From: an uncultured Verrucomicrobiales bacterium
GTDB lineage: Bacteria > Verrucomicrobiota > Verrucomicrobiia > Verrucomicrobiales > DEV007
Length of the DNA stretch: 58,834 bases
Direction: 5' to 3'
Assembly (NCBI GenBank): GCA_937891465.1
Contig: CALAHF010000090.1
Location: forward strand, 1-58,834
Positions 1-9,716 of the stretch are shown one piece after another. Position 1 is the stretch's first letter; every line of letters starts with the position of its first letter. A program made the position numbers and the translations under genes. The notes beneath the pieces were generated by a model. That model did not search any database. It was given only the letters and a program-made list of their open reading frames with translations, and had not been told where the DNA came from.

Positions 1-2
1 AT

Positions 3-695
3 GCACCGGCGGTTGAGGAGATGGTGAAGACGTTCAAAGTGAACGCTGCGGGATCAAATGCGAATGTGATCGATTCGGCCGAAACGATTTTGCTGTGCGT
101 GAAGCCGCAGACTTTCCCCGGGATGATGGAGGAAATTGCAGATGCCGTCGGAGATCGGTTGCTTATTTCCATCGCGGCGGGAATTACGATTGATACGATT
201 GAAGCTGGAACAGGTGGGCGTCACCGAATTATTCGAGTCATGCCGAACACGCCCGCGCTGGTGGGGCGCGGCGCTTCGGCGTATGCATTGGGAAGTTCAG
301 CAACAGCGAAAGACGGTGCGCTTGCAGAACATCTTTTGGCCAGCGTTGGATACGTGGCTAGAGTCGAAGAGTCGCAAATTGATGCGGTAACGGCGGTGAG
401 TGGAAGTGGTCCGGCGTATTTTTTCCAGATGGTGGAATCGCTGATTGCAGGCGGAATCGAACAAGGGTTGGATCCACTGATCGCGCGTGAACTGGCCGTT
501 CATACAGCGGCGGGAGCGGCTGAGTTGCTCATGCGAACGGGCGAAAGCCCCACGACGCTTCGTGAGAATGTGACGAGTCCGAATGGCACCACCTTCGCGG
601 CTCTGGAATCATTTCGAGAAGCGAACTTTGACCAAATCGTGCGGAACGCAGTGAAAGCTGCTCATGATCGTTCGGTTGAATTGGGCGCGAGCTAA
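3..695 (+). CDS. proC: Pyrroline-5-carboxylate reductase (5' end cut by window)
   Basis: Last step of proline synthesis: NAD(P)H-dependent reduction of pyrroline-5-carboxylate in the cytoplasm. The frame is open from base 3, so the N-terminal part with the Rossmann glycine motif lies outside the window; families of this kind are about 270 residues and about 230 are seen here. Recognisable blocks in order are VMPNTPALVGRG, AVSGSGPAYFF (dimer and active-site helix) and VTSPNGTT, all typical of P5CR. The internal ATG at 21 is not the true start. No operon partner is visible; the next gene begins 57 bases on. Confidence 0.93.
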   Translation, partial: APAVEEMVKTFKVNAAGSNANVIDSAETILLCVKPQTFPGMMEEIADAVGDRLLISIAAGITIDTIEAGTGGRHRIIRVMPNTPALVGRGASAYALGSSATAKDGALAEHLLASVGYVARVEESQIDAVTAVSGSGPAYFFQMVESLIAGGIEQGLDPLIARELAVHTAAGAAELLMRTGESPTTLRENVTSPNGTTFAALESFREANFDQIVRNAVKAAHDRSVELGAS

Positions 696-752
696 CGTTC
701 GATTTTTGAAATCAATGAAAGATAGAATCGTCGTAGGACGTATTTTTCCCTG

Positions 753-1418
753 ATGTTTCGTCGACCCATTATTCGTTTGCTGTTGTTCGGTTTATTTTGC
801 GCCTTTGCCGTTGGAATTTTGATTGTCGCTTCCCATCGGTCAGTGGTTGGGGCGGCTTCGGGAGCGATTTTTGATTCCGTTGCTGACGTTCCAGAGCGCA
901 AAGCAGCTGTGGTGATGGGCTGTGTAAAAGTGCTGCCAAACGGGCGACTGAATCTTTATTTCTCTCGTCGAATGACGGCCGCAAAAAACCTCTACGATGC
1001 GGGTAAATGCGAATACATCATTGTGACGGGTGACAATGGTCGCGAAGGCTACGACGAGCCGACTGACATGCGCGATGCGTTGATCGCCGCGGGGATTCCC
1101 GAGAGCAAAATCTATCGCGATTTTGCGGGATTCCGCACCTTAGATTCCGTGGTGCGGGCAAAAGAAATTTTCGGACAAGATGATTTCATTGTCGTGTCGC
1201 AGCCCTTTCACAACGAGCGGGCGATTTACATTGGTAAGAAACGGAGCTGCGAAGATATCGTCGGATTTAATGCTGACAAAGTTTCCGGAAGAAATGGGAT
1301 TCGTACTCAGCTGCGAGAATATCTCGCCCGTGTGAAAACCGTCCTCGATGTTTCGATTTTAGATACCAAGGCGAAATTTTTGGGTAAACCGGTCGAGCTT
1401 GGTGGGCCGGTGACGTAG
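753..1418 (+). CDS. SanA/YdcF-family (DUF218) membrane-anchored protein
   Basis: 221 residues. An N-terminal hydrophobic segment (about residues 7-27) anchors or exports the protein. The DUF218 core follows, with AVVMGCVKVLPNGRLN, then FSRRMTAAKNLYDAG and YIIVTGDNGREGYDEP, the order seen in SanA (vancomycin exclusion, envelope barrier) and YdcF/ElyC proteins. Members are linked to envelope integrity; the exact reaction is not known. The call is by family only. It stands alone between proC and a broken L,D-transpeptidase gene, so an envelope role fits the neighbourhood but is inferred. Confidence 0.8.
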   Translation: MFRRPIIRLLLFGLFCAFAVGILIVASHRSVVGAASGAIFDSVADVPERKAAVVMGCVKVLPNGRLNLYFSRRMTAAKNLYDAGKCEYIIVTGDNGREGYDEPTDMRDALIAAGIPESKIYRDFAGFRTLDSVVRAKEIFGQDDFIVVSQPFHNERAIYIGKKRSCEDIVGFNADKVSGRNGIRTQLREYLARVKTVLDVSILDTKAKFLGKPVELGGPVT

Positions 1419-1536
1419 TTGCCTTTGGTAAATCCCAAGTGGCGGTGGGGATTGAGTTTCGAAAAACGTGTGGTACAGGCCTTTTTCTTCCCCCGCGACC
1501 TAAGGTCAGTATAGTGAGTGACGGCCTGAAACACCG

Positions 1537-3335
1537 ATGAACACACAAACTCACTTCCCCGGTTGGGGTGGGCCTCCACGTTCCTCTCTCGCGTGGTCGC
1601 TTTTGGCAGCGGCTTTTGCAATCGCATTGTGCGGTGGTAGGGCGGAGCCATGTTTCGCAATTGATGAAAAGGTTTTGCAACTCGTTGAGGAGCAGAAGTA
1701 ATTGGAATTGCCTTACGTTTCACCCCCGCCGCCACCTTTGCCTGATCTCCGGAAGCTGGCGGTTGACCGAACGATCAGTGAATTGTTGGCAGCATCGGAA
1801 CTTCCTGCCCGTCGCCGCGCCCGATTGAACCGAATGGTTTCGGGAGCTTATCAGAGCCATGATTTCCAGCCTTATTGGACGGGAGCCATTCCAGATATCG
1901 TGATCGAGCGCGTTTCTGATTCGCTGAAAAGTCATGCGTTAGATCTCTTTTCGATTCCTAATTTTGCGGGCGAAACCATTGTCGAAGGGCCTGTTAAACG
2001 AGTCCCGGGGGTGACGATCGATGATATTCGGATCACTCTTCAGGTGGCTGAAGCGTCACTGTTATTGAAAGAAGGTCCCGCGACGGTTGAATTAATCTGG
2101 CCAGCGTGGAACCAGGGAGACACCCCGGGAACGATCAATACGTCAGTGCATACGGAGAATTTGACGAAGACCTTTTCGCAGCAATTGAACCAATATCGCG
2201 ATGAACCCGAGCGGATTCTAACTGCGTTTGTTCCGCAAAACTGGATCTACACTCGCCTTCGAACGGCGTGGCTTGCCAATGTGGCGAATCCGAATCCTGG
2301 GCAGATTTCATTTCGCGGAAATGCCTCGCGCGGCCGGCCTTATCGGCAGGCCGGGGAGTTGGCTTCATTGCTGGGCATGCAGGGATTTATTGGTCCTGAT
2401 CGTGCAGAAATTGCCGCAGCATCTGGCGTTTACACATCAGATTTAGCGGAGGCAGTGACGCAATTTCAGCGGGCCAACGGGCTTAGAGCAGATGGAATCA
2501 TGGGCCCGAAAACGCTGGCGAAGTTGACTCGAGATCCGAATCGAGACCGCCAGCGAATCGTTCTCAACATGCACCGCGCCCGGTTGATTTCGAATAAAAT
2601 GGGGCGCCGTTATTTGATGGCGAGTTTACCGTCGGGAGAAGTTTTTGGGTTTCAGAATTAAACGGTCGAAACGCGGATGCGCATTGTTTTTGGCCGAAAT
2701 ACCGAAGGCCGCCGCACCCCGATTTTCCGCGACACGTTGGAAGAAGTCACTTTTTCGTCCCTACTGGTGGGTTCCAAAAGGAATCGCCGTAAACGAATAT
2801 TTGCCGCGGGCCTATCGAGATCCGTCGTCGCTTTCCCGTCGGGGGTATGAGATTGTAAAAGGCGGATTTGCAGATGCAAAAGCCGTGAGAATCAATTCGA
2901 GTGCTCTAAAAGGAGTTGCCGATGGGAAATACATTCTCCGACAACGAGCAGGATATGGGAACTCACTGGGGCTGGTGAAATTTCGATTTCCAAACGACCA
3001 CGCGGTTTATTTTCATGACACCCCTCAGAGGCATCTTTTCAAATACACCGAGCGAGCTCACAGCCACGGCTGCATGAGGCTCGAAAAACCCAAGACGCTG
3101 GCGGAGTGGGTTTTGAAAGAAGATCCCGATTGGTCGATTACAAAAATCAAAAAGGCGATGGCATACGGGGATCGAAATGTCGCCACGCTCAAAGAACCGA
3201 TGCATGTGTTTGTCGTTTATTTCACCGCTTTCCCGCTACCGGATCGAGAAAACGGAATCGCTTTTTTTGAAAGACGTTTACGACCGCGATTCGAAATCGC
3301 TGGGAGAACTGGTCGATCTAAGTAACACGGAATAA
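1537..3335 (+). pseudogene. L,D-transpeptidase (YcbB/LdtD type), disrupted
   Basis: One coding unit can be pieced together. A signal-peptide-like start at ATG 1537 runs into an in-frame TAA at 1699-1701. The same frame continues with a scaffold region and a peptidoglycan-binding domain (FQRANGLRADGIMGPKTLAKL) to a second in-frame TAA at 2659-2661, and on past it (RMRIVFGRNTEGRRTPIFRD is still family-like). At the T5 run 2751-2755 the reading moves to another frame (RPYWWVPKGIAVNEYLP, then the catalytic SHGCMR motif of the YkuD domain). It shifts again at the T7 run 3262-3268 and would end at 3335. Intact enzymes form 3-3 peptidoglycan crosslinks in the periplasm. Two stops plus two shifts suggest a decaying gene. 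The homopolymer shifts could be sequencing errors, but the two stops are harder to explain that way. Confidence 0.8.
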
Positions 3336-3342
3336 CTCGTTT

Positions 3343-3690
3343 TCAGTCAGGCAGACTTTCTTCGCACGACCAGCAAATCTCAAAATTTCCTGGGTTCGCT
3401 TCGTTGCACTTCGGGCAGTTGATTGACTTTTCAACGTCCTCCGCATTTTCATCACGGACTTTGTGAATGATCACCATCGCCTTCTCGTAGTCCTCGTTGT
3501 TCACCACGCAGAGCGCCGGCCAGAATTCAGGAAGATCGAGCGCGCTGCTCGCGGAATGCTGATTTTTGATAAATGTATCAATGCCTTCAGATCGCAGCAC
3601 CGGATCAAAATAGCCAATTTTCCTAAACTCCCGCTCGCGAATCAGTTCTTTCATAATTGATAGCTTATTGGACGACCGTTCGGTTGTCAT
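3343..3690 (-). CDS. DUF2007-type protein with C-terminal zinc ribbon
   Basis: 115 residues if started at 3690; a start at 3654 (MKELIREREF) is equally plausible and leaves the domain whole. The middle resembles the DUF2007 'putative signal transducing' fold (FDPVLRSEGIDTFIKNQ, then a VNNEDYEKAMVII helix). The C-terminus has CPKCNEAN and ICWSCEE, two Cys pairs of a small zinc ribbon. No reaction is known for this family. Its 3' end almost meets the broken transpeptidase gene (convergent), and a 43-bp repeat lies just upstream of its start. Confidence 0.72.
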   Translation of the reverse strand: MTTERSSNKLSIMKELIREREFRKIGYFDPVLRSEGIDTFIKNQHSASSALDLPEFWPALCVVNNEDYEKAMVIIHKVRDENAEDVEKSINCPKCNEANPGNFEICWSCEESLPD

Positions 3691-3710
3691 CTGTCGAGAA
3701 AACGGTTTTA

Positions 3711-3753
3711 CGAATCAACCCTATTGATTCGCTGAACCACCCCTATTGGGTCG
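3711..3753 (-). repeat. 43-bp bipartite repeat, copy 1 (direct type)
   Basis: Starts CGAATCAACCCTATTGATTCG; its first half is itself a perfect 8-bp inverted repeat around CCCTA. The second half repeats the CCCTATT core in the same direction, so this is a direct-type copy; in the reference orientation (TAGGG first) it lies on the minus strand. It sits in the divergent gap between the DUF2007 gene and the DUF6807 gene. Confidence 0.85.
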
Positions 3754-3831
3754 TGAATAAGTGAGGGGGGCGGGAATGCGGAATTTTTTGAGTCTACAAT
3801 CCACCGGTCATTCCGTTAAATTCTTAACATC

Positions 3832-4800
3832 ATGATTCTGAAACCCTTTACTCTTATGATTGCTGTTTGTGCATTCGTTAGTTTTGAATCCTCTTGTGCT
3901 GGCGAGGTGAAAATCAAACAAGTCGATGACGGCTTCCGTTTTGAGATCGATGGCGAGTTGTTCACCCATTGGCAAACGAAGGATTGGAAAGTTGGATACC
4001 TTTATCCTGTCGTGGGGCCGGACGGCGAAAATATTACGCGGAATTATCCGATGATTGATGATGTGGAAGGCGAGCAAACGGATCATCCGCATCACCGCTC
4101 GATTCGGTTTTCGCATCGGAAAGTGAATGGCTTCAGCTTTTGGGCGCCGGATTCTCATAAGGATGGGACCACGGCGGAAATCAAATTTGTAAAAGTTGAA
4201 AAAATTGACGGGGGCGAACTTGTGATTTGGAATGACTGGTTGGGAAATGGGAAGCTGCTGCTGCAGGAAAAGTTGCGCATCAATGTGATTTCGTTGGAAA
4301 ATAAACAGGTGCTTCTCGATTACGATGTGGAGCTGACAGCGCCGAATGAAGACGTGACGTTTTTTGACGAAAAAGACGGAGGCCTCGGGGTGCGAGTGCC
4401 GGCATGGATGGTGGTCAAAAACCGCCACACGAAAACCGGGACGGGCACGATTTTAAATAGCGAAGGTGACAAGAACACCGATTCGTGGGGAAAGAGAGCT
4501 TCGTGGTCATCTTACTTTGGCCCCAACCCGAAAGGTAAAGTTCTTGGGATCACAGTGTTCGATCACCCCTCAAACATGCGCTACCCAACACATTGGCACG
4601 CTCGTGACTATGGTTTGAATACGGCAAACCGTTTCGGGAAAGGCTTTTTTGAAGCGAAGTCCGGAGCCAAAAAAGGCGATGGCGATTATACTATCAAGAA
4701 GGGTGAAACTCTTAAATTGCGGCATCGAATTTATTTTCATCATGGCGATCCTGAAACCGCGAAAGTCGCTGAAAAGTTCGCTGCGTATGCCAAGGAGTGA
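3832..4800 (+). CDS. DUF6807 (PmoA-like) secreted protein
   Basis: 322 residues with a signal peptide ending near ESSCAG (about residue 23). The body has the family blocks YLYPVVGPDGENITRNYP, a His-rich DHPHHRSIRFSHRKVNG stretch and a late THWHARDYGLNTANRFG block. These define the DUF6807 family, often labelled 'PmoA family protein' in Planctomycetes and Verrucomicrobia. It is unrelated in function to methane monooxygenase as far as I know, and the true activity is unknown; a carbohydrate-related role is only inferred from where such genes usually sit. The next coding region begins 20 bases downstream. Confidence 0.85.
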   Translation: MILKPFTLMIAVCAFVSFESSCAGEVKIKQVDDGFRFEIDGELFTHWQTKDWKVGYLYPVVGPDGENITRNYPMIDDVEGEQTDHPHHRSIRFSHRKVNGFSFWAPDSHKDGTTAEIKFVKVEKIDGGELVIWNDWLGNGKLLLQEKLRINVISLENKQVLLDYDVELTAPNEDVTFFDEKDGGLGVRVPAWMVVKNRHTKTGTGTILNSEGDKNTDSWGKRASWSSYFGPNPKGKVLGITVFDHPSNMRYPTHWHARDYGLNTANRFGKGFFEAKSGAKKGDGDYTIKKGETLKLRHRIYFHHGDPETAKVAEKFAAYAKE

Positions 4801-4820
4801 GCGTAACTTGAGCGGTCTTC

Positions 4821-7012
4821 ATGGTTAGATTTTTCCCTTCGGTATTCTGGATTTCCGCGCTCTTGCTTTGGCTTCCAAAGTGGTCAGCTGATGTCGTTTC
4901 GGCTCAGGGAGCGATTGAATCGAAAGGGGCAACATTAGTTCTGAAGTCCCGACCAGGCCGGGTTGATGACGTTTCGTTAAACCTCGAAAAGCCGGTTGAT
5001 GTTATCGAGAATCAATCCCGTGAGGGATTCGTTTATCGTCTTGTCGATATTCAAAAAAATATCGAAACGGATGAAGCATTTTTTTCGTTACGCGTATGAG
5101 TTTTTATCGGTCGCGGGAGTTCAAGACGATGCCGAAATTGTCATCGAGTATGATCCCGCCTACGAGACCTTGCAGGTGCATGGCGTGACGATTCATCGGG
5201 ATGGGAAAAAGCTTGATGGCACAAAAGGCCCGCTGATTCGGGAAGTGAGACCGGCCGGAAGATGAATTTGATTCGGGACTGCTCTATGGCCACCGCAAAT
5301 TGCTAATCATTCCCGCAGGGATTCGACTGGGTGACGTGATGGAATACAGCTATTCAGTGGCCGGAGTGAATCCGTATTATCAGGGCAAGTTTTTCGATGA
5401 GGTTGAAATGAATTGGGAAACGCGTGTTTTGAAAAACCGCTACCGGTTAGTGAAAGCTCCAACTAAACGGCTGTTTTCTAAGAATCGGAATACCAAGGTT
5501 CAACCGATCAAACGTGCCTTCGGTGATTTGGAAGAATGGATTTGGACGGCGGAAGATGTTCCTGCAGTGCATACGGAATTGACGACACCGAAGTGGTTTG
5601 ATCCGTTTGCAATGATCGAACTGAGCGAGCTCGAAACATGGAATGACGTTTCTAAATTGGGTGCCGTTCACTATCGATTTCCAGAAGAGGACGCGAGCGA
5701 TGAATTGAAAAGCGTTGCCGAAAAACTGCGGCCTGATTTCGAATCCGAAGCAGAGAAGGTAACCGCAGCGATCCGGTTTGTACAAGACGAGATACGTTAT
5801 GTTGGAATTGAAGAAGGCGGTCGCGCTTACATTCCAATTTCGCCGAATGTGACGCTGGAACGACGCTTCGGGGACTGCAAGGACAAGACGGTGTTGCTCA
5901 ATGCGCTGTTGCGGGAACTTGGGATCGGCAGTTCACCGGTGTATGTCGAGATGGATGAGGGGCGTTCTCTTAGTGATCGTCTGCCGTCGCCTCTGGCGTT
6001 TGATCATGTGGTTTTGCGAATCGATTTGAAATCCGGAACCGCAGTGTATTGCGATTGCACGCAAACCCACGTTGGTGGCCTTGCAGGCGAATCGACTCCC
6101 TTTTCCGATTTTCATTTCGGGCTTCCGCTGTTCGATGACGATGCAGATTTGACGGCGCTTCCGGGATCAAAGCCAACTGAGCATCGGAGCGAATCGTTAA
6201 TCGAAATTTTTCCGGGAGACATTGGTGACCCCGCTCTGATGTCGGTCACGACGACGTTTTCTGGCAAAGGTGCCAATTCAAATCGTTACTATTCGGAGTC
6301 TGATTCAGCCGAGGCAACCAAGTTGGAATTTCTTGATTATTACCGCGAAGACTATGGCGATGTGGCCGTGTTAGAGCCTCCGCTTTTGACGGATGTTCGG
6401 GATTACAACCTTCTTACCATCGTCGAATCATATCAGTTGGAATCGCCCTGGTTAGAAGATCTAACCGATCCCGGTTGGTATTCACTTCCGGTTTATTTGC
6501 GGGAAATTCGGGATCAGTTGGTTGAGCCGAGGCATGCGTTTCGGGAAACGCCGTTTCGTTTTTCGCATCCGAAAACAATTCATCAGGAAATGCGCATTCA
6601 TCTTCCGATTCCCGAAGAATGGGAGTTCGAAGATGAATTACACTTTGTCGAAAGCCCTGCGTTCACCCTTCGGCGCGATGTGAAATTTGACGAAGACGCG
6701 GGTATCTTGTCGATCGTTTTAGATTTCAAATCACTCGCCGATCACATTTTACCCGAGCAACTGCAGGCTCACGCGGATGCCGTCGATCCGGCGTATGAGC
6801 TGACTCGATACGATCTTTGGAGTCTAGATGACACAGGAACGGGAGGCGCAACGTATGGCACGGAAGATGATCATTATTCCGTCGCGGGAACATCGGAGGA
6901 CACCTTTTTTGCGATGGCTGGCGGGGCCACCAACGGAGGCCTAATTGGTATTATCATGGGTGGCGGGATCGTTGGGCTGATTTGTTTTCTGGTGCGGAGA
7001 AAGCACGTTTAG
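4821..7012 (+). pseudogene. DUF3857/transglutaminase-like exported protein, frameshifted
   Basis: Three frames join into one protein. The first has a signal peptide and the start of DUF3857 (4821 to about 5085). The second gives YAYEFLSVAGVQDDAEIV, after a shift in the T7 run 5079-5085. The third gives DEFDSGLLYGHRKL onward, after a shift near CCGGCCGG 5251-5258. It then runs unbroken to 7012 and holds the transglutaminase triad blocks FGDCKDKTVLLN (Cys), FDHVVLRID (His) and YCDCTQ (Asp), and ends in a membrane helix plus RRKHV. Intact relatives are periplasmic thiol-fold proteins of unclear substrate. Because only N-terminal indels disturb it, either recent inactivation or assembly errors are possible. 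The 3' end overlaps the convergent gene by 4 bases. Confidence 0.8.
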
Positions 7013-7485
7013 TAGTATCCCTTTCTTGGTTTCGAGTCGAGTTCTCCGATTTCGGGGATAACGATTTGGCTGCCGAATCTAATCGTCATGTCAGGCTGGA
7101 GAACCGCTCGGTAGCGTTTTGAAATACAGGTCCATGTTGGATCGGTCCATTTTTTGTAAGTCGGGCCGGAATAATTTTCCGAATCAAAACCGGTGTAGCG
7201 ATGCAACACGCCTTTTGAATTACGAATTTGAATGGGGCGATTGGGCCAATATGGGCTTTCGAAATGGATGTTTGTAAATGAATGAACTGTCGACTGGGGA
7301 ATCAGAAAGGTCTCATGGCTAAGGCGCGGAATTTTTTCATACTGGCAGCCGGTAATTTGCTGAAAAACAGGTTCGCCGGATAAATTATGGATGCGAACCG
7401 CGTTGCTGTGTCCAGCGCAGCAGGATGACAATATCGCAGCGGAAGTGGCGAGAAGCGAGAAGTTGAAAAACGAGGTCATTTTCAC
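7009..7485 (-). CDS. Hypothetical lipoprotein
   Basis: 158 residues. A short hydrophobic leader ends in AILSSC, a fair lipobox with Cys22 as the likely lipidated residue, so the mature protein should sit on a membrane facing the periplasm. I do not recognise the rest; it is rich in aromatic and polar residues with few charges in the middle and carries no enzyme motif I can see. It overlaps the convergent transglutaminase-like gene by 4 bases. Confidence 0.6.
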   Translation of the reverse strand: MKMTSFFNFSLLATSAAILSSCCAGHSNAVRIHNLSGEPVFQQITGCQYEKIPRLSHETFLIPQSTVHSFTNIHFESPYWPNRPIQIRNSKGVLHRYTGFDSENYSGPTYKKWTDPTWTCISKRYRAVLQPDMTIRFGSQIVIPEIGELDSKPRKGYY

Positions 7486-7583
7486 GATACGGCGACTTCA
7501 GTAAGACCTTTCAAAAAGTTGTTTTCTTTCGTGCAGCGCGATTCCGCTCTTCACGTTTCTGTAAATTTTGATACGATCTATTC

Positions 7584-9716
7584 ATGCGTCCCTGTGTTTT
7601 ATTTCTCCTGTCTCTGCTGACTGCGTCGCCATTAGTCGCGCAGTTTTCGGAAATCCCGACCGAACCCAAGTTGGGGGATACAATGTTGGCGACGTATTTT
7701 GAGGCGGAAACGAAGCGCGTTGCCAATCGATCGCTTGTAAATATCAAGACAGCCAAAGACTGGAACGATAACAAAGCCGCGTATCGCCGACAGCTGTTTG
7801 AAATGTTGGGGCTGCAGCCGCTTCCCGCCCGTTCAGATCTGGAGGCTGAGATTACGGGGACTCACGAGCGAGATGGCGTCGTTGTTGAGAATATTGTTTT
7901 TCAATCTCGTCCCGGACTTTACGTGACCGGAAATTTGTACCGGCCTAAAGATATTCCTGAAGGTGAAAAATTGCCGACGATACTCTACGTCTGCGGTCAC
8001 GGAAAAGTGAAGGAAGACGGCGTCAGCTACGGAAACAAAGTTTACTACCAGCACCATGGCACGTGGTTCGCTAAAAATGGATATGTGTGTCTGACTATCG
8101 ATACCTTACAACTTGGAGAGATCGAAGGGACCCACCACGGCACTCATCATGAGAATCGTTGGTGGTGGAATTCCCGGGGATATACTTCGGCCGGAGTGGA
8201 AGCTTGGAATTGCATCCGGGCGCTCGATTATTTGGAGACTCGTCCCGAGGTCGACGCGAAGAAAATTGGCGTGACTGGTCGTTCGGGAGGCGGTGCCTAC
8301 AGTTGGTGGATTTCAGCGCTGGATGAACGAATCGCGGTTTCGGCTCCGGTCGCGGGAATTACCAGTTTAAAAAACCATGTGGTTGATGGCTGCGTCGAGG
8401 GGCACTGCGATTGCATGTTTCAGGTAAATACCTATCGCTGGGATTATCCGATGATTGCTGCGTTGGTGGCTCCGCGACCGCTGATGATTCTGAATACGGA
8501 CGACGACCGGATTTTTCCGCTGGATGGTGTTGTCGATGTCTTCCAGAAAACGCGTAAAGTTTACGAACTACTGGATGCGAAAGAGAATTTAGGGTTGTCG
8601 GTGTACCAGGGGGGGCATGCCGATACTCAGCCGCTTCGAGTTCCTGCGTTTCATTGGTTTGAACGACACCTGAAAGGCAAGAAAGCCAGCGATGAATTGG
8701 CTGACGCTTCTGCTCCCAAAATCTTCGAGCCAAAAGAATTGAAGGTTCTTGATTCCATTCCGGAGAACGAACGGAACACTGTGATCGACCAATATTTTAC
8801 TCCGAGAATCGATCGTCGCTTAAAAGTCCCTGCATCAGCTGCTGACTGGAAGGCGGACGCGAGCCTCATGAAAACTCGGTTGCGGTCGAAATCGTTTCGG
8901 GGCTGGCCTTCGCCGACGTTAGCAGGTGACTTGGAAACGATGAAAATCTTTACGAAAACGAGCGACGGTTTGGTTTTCACTCGTTACGCATTTAGCAGTC
9001 AAGCTCCATTTCGATTGCCGCTTTTTGTGGTTCATCGCCAGGGAATTGATCCGGAGGATCTAGATTTAATTGTGTTGAACGTGCTCGATGAAAACACGTG
9101 GAATGATTTTCTCACAGGGATGGGGTCGAATTTCCCGGGAGGTTTTCCCCTGATCGAAAAACTGCCGCCGCTTGATAAAGAGCGTTTCGAAGCTGAGAAA
9201 AAAATGCATGCGAATATGAAATGGGGAATGGCCTATCTCGCACCGCGCGGCATTGGACCAACTGCCTGGACAGATGATCCAAAAGAACAGATTCACATTC
9301 GTCGTCGTTTTAATCTCCTGGGCCAAACGCTCGATGGCATGCGGGTGTGGGATACGCGTCGCGGAATTCAGGCGCTTCAACAAATCGGTGGAATGGAAAA
9401 GCCCAAATTGTGGCTTCAATCCAGCGGAGACATGGCAGGAAACACGCTCTATGCATCGCTGTTCGAAAAGAATATTCATCGGCTCGATCTCCACGACTTG
9501 CCGAATAGCCATCAGGATGGGCCGACTTACCTGAACATCTTGCGGTTCATGGATGTGCCTCATGCAGCAGCAATGGCCGCCGGGAAATCGCAGCTTCGGA
9601 TCTATACGGATGACCAAAAGGAGTGGGAGTTTTTGACAAAGACAGCTGCAAAACTTGACTGGGATGAGAAGCAATTGCAGATCAGGAAAGTTGTGGAAGG
9701 GAAAAACGAGGAATGA
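7584..9716 (+). CDS. Secreted acetyl-xylan-esterase-like alpha/beta hydrolase, two-part
   Basis: 710 residues, with a signal peptide of about 20 residues ending PLVAQ. The N-terminal half is an alpha/beta hydrolase of the acetyl xylan esterase/dienelactone hydrolase type. It has CGHGKVKEDG early, the nucleophile elbow GVTGRSGGGAYSWW (Ser234), an acid loop LNTDDDRIFPLDG and a His in QGGHADTQ. The second half (from about residue 400) looks like a degenerate copy of the fold without a clear nucleophile. The likely role is ester removal from plant or algal polysaccharide in the periplasm; substrate not determined. The stop overlaps the start of the next gene (ATGA), implying coupled translation. 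Confidence 0.85.
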   Translation: MRPCVLFLLSLLTASPLVAQFSEIPTEPKLGDTMLATYFEAETKRVANRSLVNIKTAKDWNDNKAAYRRQLFEMLGLQPLPARSDLEAEITGTHERDGVVVENIVFQSRPGLYVTGNLYRPKDIPEGEKLPTILYVCGHGKVKEDGVSYGNKVYYQHHGTWFAKNGYVCLTIDTLQLGEIEGTHHGTHHENRWWWNSRGYTSAGVEAWNCIRALDYLETRPEVDAKKIGVTGRSGGGAYSWWISALDERIAVSAPVAGITSLKNHVVDGCVEGHCDCMFQVNTYRWDYPMIAALVAPRPLMILNTDDDRIFPLDGVVDVFQKTRKVYELLDAKENLGLSVYQGGHADTQPLRVPAFHWFERHLKGKKASDELADASAPKIFEPKELKVLDSIPENERNTVIDQYFTPRIDRRLKVPASAADWKADASLMKTRLRSKSFRGWPSPTLAGDLETMKIFTKTSDGLVFTRYAFSSQAPFRLPLFVVHRQGIDPEDLDLIVLNVLDENTWNDFLTGMGSNFPGGFPLIEKLPPLDKERFEAEKKMHANMKWGMAYLAPRGIGPTAWTDDPKEQIHIRRRFNLLGQTLDGMRVWDTRRGIQALQQIGGMEKPKLWLQSSGDMAGNTLYASLFEKNIHRLDLHDLPNSHQDGPTYLNILRFMDVPHAAAMAAGKSQLRIYTDDQKEWEFLTKTAAKLDWDEKQLQIRKVVEGKNEE